This document shows, in pieces, positions 31,617 to 40,973 of a DNA stretch of 64,000 nt (position 1 is its first letter; every line of letters begins with the position of its first letter). This DNA is from Bacteroidota bacterium. GTDB lineage: Bacteria > Bacteroidota > Bacteroidia > Chitinophagales > LD1. The stretch covers positions 1 through 64,000 of the forward strand of contig JAFDYQ010000011.1 of NCBI GenBank assembly GCA_018267365.1. Direction: 5' to 3'. Under the pieces are notes generated by a model, which made no database searches, was not told where the DNA came from, and was given only the letters and a program-made list of their open reading frames with translations. Both the position numbers and the translations under genes were made by a program.

Positions 31617-31772
31617 TTAGTCATTAGGATTATGCTTGTACTCTTTAGGTGTATTATCAAACAAGACAAAACGCAGAAAAAGTGCCAGCAATATGATAAA
31701 ACCGATCACTCCTATGATATAGGCAGGCGTATCGCCCAAGCCTGCAAAAAGAAAAATGTTATTGATGTTCAT
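31617..31772 (-). CDS. Small single-helix membrane protein (51 aa)
   Basis: A short reading frame starting MNINNIFLFAGLGD, with one strong transmembrane helix (about 18-38, IIGVIGFIILLALFLRFVLF) and a charged tail ending YKHNPND. The codon pattern and clean membrane topology argue that it is real, and the longer overlapping plus-strand frame has neither. It converges on the T9SS gene with a 9-bp gap. The function is unknown. Confidence 0.55.
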   Translation of the reverse strand: MNINNIFLFAGLGDTPAYIIGVIGFIILLALFLRFVLFDNTPKEYKHNPND

Positions 31773-32135
31773 AAGGTAAAAATTCATGCATTACACCATA
31801 TCATTTTGTACACTAAAGCAAACATACTGGGTATAAACGAAAAATGGGGTCGGACAGATTGTTTTTTCGGTAAAATAAAATATAGATCATTGATTATCAT
31901 TTATTAAACATTAATGTTGTATTATTGGACAACGATCTTTTTGACCGTAGGATCCGCTTATTTTTTGAGACATGTAGCAACTTTCATACCACTCCATCTT
32001 GCTGGCAATAATTTCTCCTTTTATATCAGTTCATACGGTCAGCAGGCACGTTCATGACATTTCACATATTCTTAACCGGTGTATATATGCAAAGTATCCC
32101 TTCATTGCGGATATTGTAGCTACAAAACACGCATC
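31773..32135. other. AT-rich intergenic region, no gene seen
   Basis: This stretch should hold the divergent promoters of the 51-residue membrane protein and the Tat phosphoesterase. It is AT-rich, with no convincing reading frame, hairpin or repeat. Confidence 0.5.
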
Positions 32136-33092
32136 ATGTCATATCAAAAAACGGATCGCAGAACCTTTCTACGTACGGCAGGCCTGGCAGGTCTGGCAGC
32201 AGGGGCATCGCCACTGATAGCGGCTGCTACTCCACCCCCTGGCAAGGCGGCCCGCAGGGTTTTGCGCGTAGCGCATATCACAGATATACATGTGCAGCCC
32301 GGTGCTGTACCTGAGTATGGCATGGCCCGCGCACTGCACACGCTGAACGGACTGGCTGAACGGCCCGACTTTATCATCACCGGTGGCGACTCGATCATGG
32401 ATGCGATGTCTACGCCCAGGGATCGGGTGAAGGCTATGTGGCAGACCTTTCACAGCACGATGAAAAATGAGAATAGCCTACAGCTCTATCATACGCTGGG
32501 CAATCATGATCACTACAATGTGACACGCAGCCGGGCCTCATATGCCGAGAGCAAGAAGTGGGCCTGTGAGGAGTTTCAGATCGCGAGGTCGTATTATAGT
32601 TTTGACAAAGGGCAGTGGCGCTTTATCATACTCGATAGTGTGCACCCGAAGCCGGTGATACCGGGCTATCTGGCCCGTCTGGATGATGAGCAGATGGACT
32701 GGCTCCAGAAGACACTGGCCGCGACGCCAAAAGATAAATATGTCTGCGTGGTATCGCACATACCGATACTGGCTATTTGTACCCTCTTTGATGGGGCAAA
32801 GAATCACAATAACCGCTGGACCATCTCCGGCTCCAATCAGCATGATGATGCTAAGGAACTCAAGCAGCTATTCTACAAGGCGGGCAATGTCAAAGCCTGC
32901 CTCTCGGGCCACATACACCTGATAGATCAGCTGGATTATCTCGGCACGACCTACTACTGCAATGGTGCCGTATGCGGTGCCTGGTGGGGCGGGAGCAATC
33001 AGGAGTTTGCACCGGCATACACTGTTATGAATTTCTACGATGACGGGTCCAATGACCGCGAGCTCTACTACTATGACTGGAAGATGGCATAA
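32136..33092 (+). CDS. Tat-exported calcineurin-like metallophosphoesterase
   Basis: A 318-residue protein. The start at 32136 gives a twin-arginine signal (DRRTFLRTAGLAGLAAGASP). The phosphoesterase core has the metal-ligand series in order: HITDIH (about 46-51), GGDS (about 88), LGNHDHYN (about 131), a His in CVVSHIPI and GHIHL near 269-273. It is likely folded with metals in the cytoplasm and exported by Tat. Targets may be phosphomono- or diesters, with none identifiable. A bidirectional terminator separates it from the convergent Ser-rich gene. Confidence 0.87.
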   Translation: MSYQKTDRRTFLRTAGLAGLAAGASPLIAAATPPPGKAARRVLRVAHITDIHVQPGAVPEYGMARALHTLNGLAERPDFIITGGDSIMDAMSTPRDRVKAMWQTFHSTMKNENSLQLYHTLGNHDHYNVTRSRASYAESKKWACEEFQIARSYYSFDKGQWRFIILDSVHPKPVIPGYLARLDDEQMDWLQKTLAATPKDKYVCVVSHIPILAICTLFDGAKNHNNRWTISGSNQHDDAKELKQLFYKAGNVKACLSGHIHLIDQLDYLGTTYYCNGAVCGAWWGGSNQEFAPAYTVMNFYDDGSNDRELYYYDWKMA

Positions 33093-33111
33093 GCAGATCT
33101 ATCGTAATATA

Positions 33112-33143
33112 AAAGAGCAGGCACCCTAAGATGCCTGCTCTTT
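33112..33143. terminator. Bidirectional terminator
   Basis: A perfect 12-bp inverted repeat, AAAGAGCAGGCA / TGCCTGCTCTTT with an 8-nt loop, sits between two convergent genes. A and T runs lie at both ends, so it can serve both strands. Confidence 0.87.
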
Positions 33144-33162
33144 GGATCAGCATATCTATAGA

Positions 33163-34260
33163 CTAGCGGGAGCGGCGATCACCACGCTCATAGTCTGAGT
33201 CATAGTCATCAGACTCACCGTACTGGTCATCGTCATATCCTTCTTCATCATAGTTGTTGTCGTCTTCGTCATACTCCTCATAGCCACCGCGAGCGGAGCG
33301 GTCGTCCTCATCATAGCGCGATGAGCCGCTGCGGCCCTGATCGTAGCCACCCTGGCCACGGCTGCTGCCATAGTCGTCATCATAGCGGCCATAGCTGCCA
33401 CGGCTGCTGCCGCCTTCGTAGTTGTCATCTTCATCATAGTTATCTTCATAGTCGTTCTGGTCATACTGGCTGCGTCCGCCGCGGCCAGACTCGTAGCTAT
33501 CGCTATCTGAGTAGCGCGATGACCCGCCACGGCCTGAGGTGTATTGATTGTGACCCTCGGGGTTATTACTGTGTCCGGTGCGGCCGGACTGCCCCCCACG
33601 GGATGATGAGCCGCGGCCATAGTCCTGATCATAGTCAGATGAGGAGCGTGATGAGCCGCCACGACCTGAGGAGTATTGGTTGTATCCTTCGGGGTTGTTA
33701 TTGGACCCACCGCGTCCCTGGCCGCTGCTGCGCGAGGAGCGGCGGTCCGTATCATAGTCCATATCATAGCGCGAGGAGCCACCGCGGCCTGAGGTGTACT
33801 GATTGTGACCCTCGGGGTTATTGTTGTGGCTGCCGCTGCGGCCAGCGCTGCCTCTGCGGGATGATGAGGATGATGAGCGGTAGTCGCTGTCACTCTCAGT
33901 GAAGCGACCACGGTCATCGCGCTCCTGGCCACGTGATGACGACCGGCCCCTCATATCTGATGAGCTGCTGTGGCCACTACCAGAGCGGGAGGAGGATGAA
34001 GAGGAGCGCCCGGATGATGAACCTCCGGATGAGCGGCCTGAAGAAGAGGCGCCCGAAGACCTGCCGGACGAAGAGCTGCCGGATGAGCGGCCTGAGCTGC
34101 CACGACCGGAGGTATATTGATTGTGCCCTTCGGGATTGTGATTGTGGCTATCACGTGATGAAGAACCGCCGCGTGAGCTGCTGCTACGTGATGAGCTGCC
34201 GCTGCGAGAGCTGTGAGAACCATTGGAGCTGCTATGGCTCCTGCCTGATGACCTTTGCAT
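33163..34260 (-). CDS. Low-complexity Ser/Gly/Arg/Asp-rich repeat protein
   Basis: A 365-residue hydrophilic protein with no signal peptide or membrane segment. The N-terminal two thirds are Ser/Arg/Gly-rich and basic; the C-terminal third is Asp/Glu/Tyr-rich and acidic. A motif of about 16 residues, NNPEGHNQYTSGRGGSSR with small variants, occurs four times (DNA near 34110-34140, 33790-33826, 33665-33702 and 33535-33570). The overall look (SR/RGG-like, disordered, Tyr-containing) suggests an RNA-binding or condensate-forming protein, but this is inference. A frameshifted reading frame of similar length overlaps it and is a shadow of the repeats. Confidence 0.7.
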   Translation of the reverse strand: MQRSSGRSHSSSNGSHSSRSGSSSRSSSSRGGSSSRDSHNHNPEGHNQYTSGRGSSGRSSGSSSSGRSSGASSSGRSSGGSSSGRSSSSSSRSGSGHSSSSDMRGRSSSRGQERDDRGRFTESDSDYRSSSSSSRRGSAGRSGSHNNNPEGHNQYTSGRGGSSRYDMDYDTDRRSSRSSGQGRGGSNNNPEGYNQYSSGRGGSSRSSSDYDQDYGRGSSSRGGQSGRTGHSNNPEGHNQYTSGRGGSSRYSDSDSYESGRGGRSQYDQNDYEDNYDEDDNYEGGSSRGSYGRYDDDYGSSRGQGGYDQGRSGSSRYDEDDRSARGGYEEYDEDDNNYDEEGYDDDQYGESDDYDSDYERGDRRSR

Positions 34261-34378
34261 AGTATTTTGTTTTTGGTTAGAGAAAAAATTCGGCTTGATG
34301 CCGGTGGGATACCAAGCAAAATATCTACCGTAGGTTGGGGAATTTACTTAAACCTCAGTCCGCTAAAGAATTAGCTGA

Positions 34379-34600
34379 TCAGTGGGAGTGTGCCGCGTCA
34401 GGCAGCATAAGATTTTGCGCCTCAAGAGGGGAATGCTTTGCCAGAGTGCGACGCGGGGCACTGCAGTCACAGCATACCGGCTCAAAATAAAATGAAGCAA
34501 TAAAAAATAATAGAGTGCTAGCTGTCAGGCCAATGAACTCAGATAGGATAAAGAGAGTTGCCTCATAGAACAACACATCATATATCCTGCTATGTGATGG
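34379..34600 (-). CDS. Possible small membrane protein
   Basis: A 73-residue frame (from MPSHSRIYDVLFYEA) with one long hydrophobic stretch (about 14-38) followed by a Cys-rich PVCCDCSAPRR segment. The amino-acid make-up looks natural, but its start lies only 38 bp from the divergent exported-protein gene and no promoter or family is visible. It may be spurious. Otherwise the 377 bp between the flanking genes hold nothing recognisable. Confidence 0.25.
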   Translation of the reverse strand, partial: PSHSRIYDVLFYEATLFILSEFIGLTASTLLFFIASFYFEPVCCDCSAPRRTLAKHSPLEAQNLMLPDAAHSH

Positions 34601-34638
34601 CATAGCCTTTGGTACAGAGCAGCAAAACCAAACACACA

Positions 34639-34983
34639 ATGAAGCACATCAGGATCCTAACACTCGCAGCGATGGTCTGTACCGCAGCCGCAGTGTCTGC
34701 CCAGGCCACCGGCACACAGAGCGGCAGTGGCAATAGTACACCATCACAAAACTCATCAGGCAATCACGGCACCCATGGTGCTACCGGCTCCTCCGGGCAT
34801 ACCGGCAGCAGTGGCTATACCGGCAGCTCCGGCTCTATGGGTAGCAGCGGTCGTCATGGCGGCTCATCAGGTGCCACGGGCAGCACCGGTGCCACAGGCA
34901 GAGGCCGTGGTACGCGTGGAGCTACGGGTACCAGCGGCTATACAGGCAGCTCGGGTATGAGCGGCAGTTCAGGCCCCCGGTGA
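34639..34983 (+). CDS. Exported Gly/Ser/Thr-rich low-complexity protein
   Basis: A 114-residue protein with a signal peptide (about 1-22, ending AAAVSAQ) and a mature part made almost wholly of degenerate SSGHTGSSGYTG-like triplet and hexad units. This is collagen-like in spacing (SGxTGx) but lacks proline. It is probably a secreted, flexible or sticky polymer. I started it at 34639, because the in-frame start ten codons upstream spoils the signal peptide. Confidence 0.6.
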   Translation: MKHIRILTLAAMVCTAAAVSAQATGTQSGSGNSTPSQNSSGNHGTHGATGSSGHTGSSGYTGSSGSMGSSGRHGGSSGATGSTGATGRGRGTRGATGTSGYTGSSGMSGSSGPR

Positions 34984-35007
34984 TAGAGTCATATACTGAC
35001 ATTTACT

Positions 35008-35045
35008 CCCATGCAGAGCGGGTTTATGCCTTGCTCTTGCATGGG
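35008..35045 (+). terminator. Hairpin after the Gly/Ser-rich gene
   Basis: CCCATGCAGAGC and GCTCTTGCATGGG form a 12-bp stem with one bulged A. The downstream sequence is only moderately T-rich, so it may be a terminator or an mRNA-end stabiliser. Confidence 0.5.
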
Positions 35046-35084
35046 CCTTGTCGTCTGTTTTATCCACCCTGAAAAAAATAAAAA

Positions 35085-35282
35085 ATGAACTACTTATATA
35101 AAGAACAGCAGCTGCGTCAGGTACATACTGATATGCAGAAGCTGCTGACCAATGTGCGGGCACAGCTATCGTCCGGGCTCCTGAGTGATAGGGAGGCGAT
35201 GCTGATGCGCAGCGTATGCAATAATCTCAGTACTGCGATCTCACGGATGGAATATATGCTGTCCAGTCCGGCCAAGGCATGA
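35085..35282 (+). CDS. Small helical protein of unknown function
   Basis: A 65-residue protein predicted to be almost wholly alpha-helical (LYKEQQLRQVHTDMQKLL, then DREAMLMRSVCNNLSTAISRME). It has no signal or membrane segment. It follows a short leader and ends before a strong terminator. The function is unknown. Confidence 0.55.
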   Translation: MNYLYKEQQLRQVHTDMQKLLTNVRAQLSSGLLSDREAMLMRSVCNNLSTAISRMEYMLSSPAKA

Positions 35283-35321
35283 GAGAACTAACACGTACAA
35301 AGCGGTTTCTCCTATATGCGG

Positions 35322-35359
35322 TAGCACTCCTCACGGGGTGCTATTTTTTTTTTTTTTTT
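35322..35359 (+). terminator. Strong terminator with 16-T tract
   Basis: A stem TAGCACTCC / GGGGTGCTA (9 bp, with a T-G wobble) and a 4-nt loop is followed by 16 consecutive T residues, unusually long for a terminator tail and prone to length variation. Confidence 0.9.
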
Positions 35360-35413
35360 GTGACCGGTGTTTGTAGCAGGTGTATATGTTCGGTATTGGG
35401 TATAGCCACAAAA

Positions 35414-35438
35414 AAAGGCACCCGGTAAGAGTGCCTTT
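35414..35438 (-). terminator. Terminator of the 1323-residue T9SS gene
   Basis: On the minus strand AAAGGCAC and GTGCCTTT pair and are followed by a T run. It lies about 20 bp downstream of the gene's stop. Confidence 0.82.
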
Positions 35439-35458
35439 CTGATATTCTGAGGTTGCGG

Positions 35459-38400
35459 TTATCTGGTCACCACGAGTTTCTTGGTGGTAAAGCTATTGCC
35501 TGCATAGACAGATACAGAGTAGGTGCCCTGTGCCAGGCCCGATACATCAAAGGTAGAGATATTGTATCCCTCTGCCAGCTGCCATGGCTGTGTGAGCACT
35601 ACACGGCCTACCATGTCTGTGATGGTCACAGTAGCCTTCTGGCCTGTGGTGGTCAGGATGCCGAGCTGCACCGCGTTCACGGCAGGGTTAGGGATCATGT
35701 CTTCAAAGCTGAAGCCCTTCTCTCCGATCAGTGATGCGGATACGATCTCAGAGTATACAAACTGTCCGTCAAAGTCTACCTGCCTGAGGCGGTAGTAGTA
35801 GACAGCGCCCGGCTGTACGGTACGGTCAGAGTAGGAGTAGGAGAGCTGTGTATTGCTATTGCCGTGTCCATCTACCCATCCTATCTGGGTGAACTCCCTG
35901 CCATCAGTGCTGCGCTCTATGGCAAAGCCCTTGTTATTGATCTCAGAGGCAGTAGCCCAGTCCAGGTCTATGTACTTATTATCTATGGCATCAGCCGTGA
36001 GGTAGAGCAGCGTGACAGGCAGCGGTGTATTATTATTATTCTGACCATGGATGTAGAAGCCTGACCAGCTCGATACATTCATACATACTTCCCACACGTT
36101 ATTAAAGGTCACGCCATTCACGGTAGGGTTGTGCGTTTTGGAGGTAGGCGTGAGCACGATGCGGGATGTATTGCTGGCAGGTGTCTCAGCACCGCCGTGA
36201 AACTTCGTCACTACCGCATTGCTGAGGTTAGTGGCAAAGGTAGGGTAGTATGCCGGCGCACTGTGGTTGTCATTATTATTGGATGCTGTATTGAGCGCCG
36301 CTACCTCGGCATCGCTCATGTAGAGGCATACAGATGCATTGCCCGATGTATTGGTCGGAGAGATCTTGAAGTGGCGCTGCAGGTAGCTCTGAGGGCTGGT
36401 AGGGCCAAACTGCTGTACAGAGCCATCTACCGTCACCTCCACATTGGTATTGCCCAGTGTATTGCCCCCGTCGGTGATCTTCACCATCAGGTTGCCGCTA
36501 TTGTCATAGAATACCTTGGTAGCACCGGTGGTCACGGTACAGGCATAGGTATCGCCCGATGTCAGTACCGGCGTAGAATAAGATACCGGGCTGCCGGTGA
36601 TAGACGCCGCAGCACAGCCGCTGGCATCCGTCACGCCGGTGAGTGAGCAGGAGCTATTGGCACCCGCAGGTATCACAAACGGTGAGGTCTGATTGGTATA
36701 TGCTGTACCGCAGACAGTGAAGTTGTATGGCGATGTGCCGCCTGTGACGGTCACCGTAGCGGTATGGCCGCCGTTGCACGGATCTATCACATCAGCTATA
36801 GAGGCCGACGAAGGGCCATTAGTAACATTGACAGTAGTCGAGACCCCACCTGCCCCGTTGCATGGCGAAGGACCTGTGACAGACACCCAGTAGGAGGTGG
36901 TAGATGCCGGAGTGACAGCGTAAGATGCAGAGGTAGCCCCACCTATAGGGTTCGTACCTACTACGGTGCCTGTACCCCACTGATAGTTTGCACCCGTGCC
37001 CAGCGAGCCTCCGGTGGCAGTCAGTGTGGTACCATTGCCACTGCACAGATTGGTCGTACCGCTGATACCTGTAGGAGCGGTAGATGGTGTATTGACATTG
37101 ACCGTAGTGGTCACACCGCCTGCACCATTGCATGGCGACGGGCCCGATACCGATACCCAGTAGGTAGTAGTAGATGCAGGTGTGACCGCATAAGATGCCG
37201 ATGTAGCACCGGCGATAGGGTTCGTACCTATCACAGATCCTGTACCCCACTGATAGCTGGCCCCTGTGCCGAGAGAGGCACCTGTGGCTGTGAGCGTGAC
37301 ACCACTGCCCTGGCAGATCGTACCGCCGCCGCCACTGATACCCGTCACAGCGCTGGATGGTGTATTGACATTGATAGTAGTGGTCACACCGCCCGCACCA
37401 TTGCATGGAGACGGCCCGGTCACAGATACCCAGTAGGTAGTAGTAGAGGAAGGTGTGACCGCATAAGATACCGATGTAGCGCCCGCGATAGGGTTCGTAC
37501 CTATCACAGAGCCCGTACCCCACTGATAGCTGGCCCCTGTGCCGAGAGAGCCGCCTGTAGCTGTGAGCGTGACACCGCTGCCCTGGCAGACCGTACCACC
37601 ACCACCGCTGATACCTGTCGGTGCGGTAGATGGCGTATTGACATTGACCGTGGTGGTCACACCGCCTGCGCCATTGCATGGAGACGGGCCGGTCACAGAT
37701 ACCCAGTAGGTAGTAGTAGAGGATGGCGTGACCGCATAAGATGCTGCTGTAGCGCCACCGATAGGGTTAGTACCTATCACAGAGCCCGTACCCCACTGAT
37801 AGGTGGCCCCTGTGCCTAGTGAGGCACCTGTAGCTGTGAGCGTCACACCGCTACCCTGGCAGACCGTACCGCCGCCGCCACTGATGCCTGTCACGGCGCT
37901 CGATGGTGTATTGACATTGACGGTGGTAGTAGCCGATCCTACCGGATTGCTGCATGGAGCAGTAGTGCCGGTCACAGATACCCAGTAGCTGGTAGTAGAG
38001 GATGGTGTCACACTGGCAGTAGTAGAGGTAGATGTCTGGAAGACATTGGTACCTACGCTGCCCGTACCCCACTGGTAGCTGGCACCTGTACCCAGGGCAC
38101 CGCCACTGGCAGTGAGTGTCACAGATGAGCCCTGGCAGATCGTGCCGCCGCCGCCGCTGATAGAGGTAGGAGCAGTAGATGGATTATTGACTGTGATGGT
38201 CTTGGTCGCGCTGCCGGATGGATTGCTGCACGGAGATGAACTGCCTGTGACCGACACCCAATAGGTAGTAGTGGATGATGGAGTCACGTTTGCAGTAGTA
38301 GAGGTAGATGTCTGGAATACATTGGTACCCACCGTACCGGTACCCCACTGATAGCTGGCACCGCTGCCCAGAGCGCCGCCGGTCTCGGTCAGGGTGATGC

Positions 38401-39430
38401 CTGTACCCTGGCATACAGGCGTAGTACCTGATATGCCGGTAGGAGCTGTAGATGGCGTATTGACAGTGACGGTAGTAGACACGCAGGCGGTATTGGTACT
38501 GCACGGCGATGGGTCTTCATATCGCACATAGTATGTAGTAGTAGAGGTAGGAGAGACAGAGAGGCTATTGCCCGAGCCCACCAGTGTACCACCGCAGGAT
38601 CCGGTGTACCACCGCGCAGTAGCGCCGGTACCCAGGGAGCCGCCGCTATAGGTCAGCGTGCTGGAGCCGCCGCTGCAGATAGTGGCAGGAGAGGCCGCTG
38701 CGCTGGTAGGCGCCGTAGATTTAGAGTTGACTGTAAATGTCACATCAGAACTACAAACTCCGAGTGAGGCACGCACGGTGACAGTACCCGCTGTAGTAGC
38801 TGTGAGGGTAGTGCCTGATATACTGGCGGTACCACCCACTACAGACCAGGTAGGCACGCCTGACCCCGACGATACGGTATAGGTCAGGGCCTTGGTGGCG
38901 CCTACGCAGACGGTAGTATTGCTCGTAGTATTGGTCACAGATGATACCTGCTTGTACTTTAGCAGGGCACTGGTGCTCTCCCAGACACTACCGCAGTTAT
39001 AGCGCTCTACGAGTACATTCACCGTACCGGTAAAAGTGGCCGTCCAGTCTACAGACGCATTGGTGCCGGTACAATCAGGACCGTTGTCATCATCATAAAA
39101 TACGGAGGTAGCAGTGTTACTGCTATTGTAACCGGTGATCTGGCTGTCCCAGCTCCCGTCGCAGGTAGAGACTACGTATTCCACACCGTTTATACAGTTG
39201 AAGGTACCATATCCCGTAGATGCTACGCTCAGGTTTGAGCCAAATGTATTGCAAGAAGTAGGTGTAGGTATGGTGCCGAAACTATGGCTACCGTTCCAGG
39301 TACACTGCGCATCGGCGGTGAGCACCAGTCCCATCAGTACCACCAGGGCCAGAAGGAATTTACTACTGCGATAGCTGACGGCGAGGGAGTGAGTCAGATG
39401 GCTACAGGCTTGTGTAAAAGACTTTTTCAT
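35459..39430 (-). CDS. T9SS type A secreted protein with seven Ig-like repeats
   Basis: A 1323-residue exported protein with a long signal region (about 1-42, ending LTADAQ). The central part has seven tandem modules of about 85-95 residues, typified by GISGGGGTVCQGSGVTLTAT and YWVSVTGPSPCNGAGG. Several are almost identical at DNA level, so they look recently duplicated or homogenised by recombination. A carbohydrate-binding or adhesin-like segment follows, then a beta-rich module (ERSTDGREFTQIGWVDG, YYYRLRQVDFDGQ) and a type A T9SS sorting domain (MIPNPAVNAVQL, GLAQGTYSVSV, TKKLVVTR). It is a surface-associated protein of unknown ligand. Confidence 0.92.
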   Translation of the reverse strand: MKKSFTQACSHLTHSLAVSYRSSKFLLALVVLMGLVLTADAQCTWNGSHSFGTIPTPTSCNTFGSNLSVASTGYGTFNCINGVEYVVSTCDGSWDSQITGYNSSNTATSVFYDDDNGPDCTGTNASVDWTATFTGTVNVLVERYNCGSVWESTSALLKYKQVSSVTNTTSNTTVCVGATKALTYTVSSGSGVPTWSVVGGTASISGTTLTATTAGTVTVRASLGVCSSDVTFTVNSKSTAPTSAAASPATICSGGSSTLTYSGGSLGTGATARWYTGSCGGTLVGSGNSLSVSPTSTTTYYVRYEDPSPCSTNTACVSTTVTVNTPSTAPTGISGTTPVCQGTGITLTETGGALGSGASYQWGTGTVGTNVFQTSTSTTANVTPSSTTTYWVSVTGSSSPCSNPSGSATKTITVNNPSTAPTSISGGGGTICQGSSVTLTASGGALGTGASYQWGTGSVGTNVFQTSTSTTASVTPSSTTSYWVSVTGTTAPCSNPVGSATTTVNVNTPSSAVTGISGGGGTVCQGSGVTLTATGASLGTGATYQWGTGSVIGTNPIGGATAASYAVTPSSTTTYWVSVTGPSPCNGAGGVTTTVNVNTPSTAPTGISGGGGTVCQGSGVTLTATGGSLGTGASYQWGTGSVIGTNPIAGATSVSYAVTPSSTTTYWVSVTGPSPCNGAGGVTTTINVNTPSSAVTGISGGGGTICQGSGVTLTATGASLGTGASYQWGTGSVIGTNPIAGATSASYAVTPASTTTYWVSVSGPSPCNGAGGVTTTVNVNTPSTAPTGISGTTNLCSGNGTTLTATGGSLGTGANYQWGTGTVVGTNPIGGATSASYAVTPASTTSYWVSVTGPSPCNGAGGVSTTVNVTNGPSSASIADVIDPCNGGHTATVTVTGGTSPYNFTVCGTAYTNQTSPFVIPAGANSSCSLTGVTDASGCAAASITGSPVSYSTPVLTSGDTYACTVTTGATKVFYDNSGNLMVKITDGGNTLGNTNVEVTVDGSVQQFGPTSPQSYLQRHFKISPTNTSGNASVCLYMSDAEVAALNTASNNNDNHSAPAYYPTFATNLSNAVVTKFHGGAETPASNTSRIVLTPTSKTHNPTVNGVTFNNVWEVCMNVSSWSGFYIHGQNNNNTPLPVTLLYLTADAIDNKYIDLDWATASEINNKGFAIERSTDGREFTQIGWVDGHGNSNTQLSYSYSDRTVQPGAVYYYRLRQVDFDGQFVYSEIVSASLIGEKGFSFEDMIPNPAVNAVQLGILTTTGQKATVTITDMVGRVVLTQPWQLAEGYNISTFDVSGLAQGTYSVSVYAGNSFTTKKLVVTR

Positions 39431-39953
39431 CGTTAGGGCTGCGTGTATTTATTTATAAACCAATAATTAAATAAAGAGTACGCCGGAGCGTAAACCCGCT
39501 TTCATGTTCATACGAGATAATAATCTGAAAAGTCTCCTCTGTCAAGCAAGAAAAGACTACAGGACTGATTATCAAGGAGCAATACGCTCAACAAAATCCT
39601 TGTACAATAAAAACACTGTATTGATCGCCGTCCGTGGTCATCAGTGGACTGCTCACATTACTTCATATCGCCTTAAAGTTGCTGCTTTTTTGCGGGTTTG
39701 CGAAGCAAAATCAGTGAATAGACCTAAAAAATAGGTTTGTAGATTTATATAGTGCTGAAAATGAAACGAGTGCTGATATATTTATATAAATAATAAGTTT
39801 ATAATTTCGATTATAAAAATATTGTCTTACACGACAATAAATGTCAGGGTATTTATAGTTGGCCTTCTGGCCGGGCTGCACTGCATGCCTCACACAGCTG
39901 CCTGCGGCCTGCTACCGGGTCTCCGTATAGCGTTTTTCTACCTCCTGTCAGTA
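39431..39953. other. Long AT-rich intergenic region
   Basis: About 520 bp between two minus-strand genes. It contains an in-frame run of 76 codons on the plus strand (39504-39734) without recognisable protein character, a small ACCTA-AAAAA-TAGGT hairpin near 39723, and AT-rich tracts near 39760-39830. I see no convincing gene, and the upstream part probably carries the promoter of the T9SS gene. Confidence 0.5.
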
Positions 39954-40973
39954 TCACTCTATCGGGTAGTAGATGTCGGTCTCTACCTTGGCAGGGTCCT
40001 TCTCCGTGGCGGGGTCGGTCACATATGACTCTATGGCCAGTCCTTTCTTCTTCATCTTCTGGTCAGTGATATAGGCATTGAGCATGCTGTGTGTCTCTGC
40101 CATCTTCTCATTGTAGGGGCCATAGTATTTTGCCATCACTGCGCGGGTGGCGGGTATGGTCACCACCTGATAGTCTCCCTGGCCCTTATCTGCTTTCTTC
40201 ACAGGTATAGCTACGGCCATATCGGTCTTTTTATGCGCTGTATCCCATGTGTAGTAGAGACCTGCCGGCGGCCCGTCCATCTCCAGTTTGTGCGCCTGCA
40301 GGTAGCTATACACCTTGGGCATCCACCGTGGGAATAGCGCACCTGCCGAGTCGGTAGAGGTCTCAGTGCGGTAGGCTATGTAGGTCCGGGCCGGTAGCTC
40401 TACGGTCATGACTGCCGCCTCTGTATTGCCAGGGGCCGCTTCGCATACTTTTTTGAGCCGGGCCAGGCCTTTCTCATAGTCTGCGCCTATCATCTTTTCC
40501 ATATTCACAAAGAGCATCATAGGGCGCATCAGAAACGGGATGTCATTGGCAAAGCCCCAGGTCACCTTTGTGGCGCCATCTGCTGCACTATCCAGGCTAA
40601 AGGTGGCATGCGCCACAGACTCAAAAGGCTTGACAAAGTGGATGCGCGATACGAGGCGCATATCCTCTGCTATCTCTATGGTGAGCATCTCTCCCTGCCC
40701 GGCCTTATCGTTTCCCTGCCAGCGATAGCCGGCATCAGCCTGTCCCTGCGTACCAAAGTAGTCATACCGGCAGTTGGTATCCAGATCGTACCACGGCGAC
40801 CATTTCGGCCAGTTGCGATAGTCTGCTATCTGCGTGAAGATGAGGTGGCGCGGTGCCTGTATCACTACGCTGCGCTCTGTCTTGAAGCTTTTCGGTCCCA
40901 GCAGGCCGCCCAGCACTACCGCCACTGCTACTATCAGCACGATAGCGCCTATGATCTTGAGTATTTTGCCCAT
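39954..40973 (-). CDS. SRPBCC-domain protein fused to a GyrI-like effector-binding domain
   Basis: A 339-residue protein. An N-terminal transmembrane helix (about 5-27) is followed by a START/SRPBCC-like domain (about 30-180, with APRHLIFTQIADYRNWPKWSPWY) and a C-terminal GyrI-like/AraC-effector-binding domain (about 190-335, with ELPARTYIAYR and PATRAVMAKYYGPY). This pairing is common in Bacteroidota proteins of unknown role, where both domains bind small hydrophobic ligands. It is probably membrane-anchored. Confidence 0.8.
   Translation of the reverse strand: MGKILKIIGAIVLIVAVAVVLGGLLGPKSFKTERSVVIQAPRHLIFTQIADYRNWPKWSPWYDLDTNCRYDYFGTQGQADAGYRWQGNDKAGQGEMLTIEIAEDMRLVSRIHFVKPFESVAHATFSLDSAADGATKVTWGFANDIPFLMRPMMLFVNMEKMIGADYEKGLARLKKVCEAAPGNTEAAVMTVELPARTYIAYRTETSTDSAGALFPRWMPKVYSYLQAHKLEMDGPPAGLYYTWDTAHKKTDMAVAIPVKKADKGQGDYQVVTIPATRAVMAKYYGPYNEKMAETHSMLNAYITDQKMKKKGLAIESYVTDPATEKDPAKVETDIYYPIE

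Noticed and set aside
31632-31907. 91-codon plus-strand frame
   Set aside because: Overlaps the better-supported minus-strand membrane protein and has no protein character.
36764-37819. Long plus-strand reading frame (351 codons)
   Set aside because: It lies antisense to the near-identical Ig repeats of the T9SS gene and has a Cys/Arg-rich repeated composition, so it is a shadow of that gene.
39504-39734. 76-codon plus-strand frame
   Set aside because: No domain, no promoter and AT-rich surroundings; probably chance.
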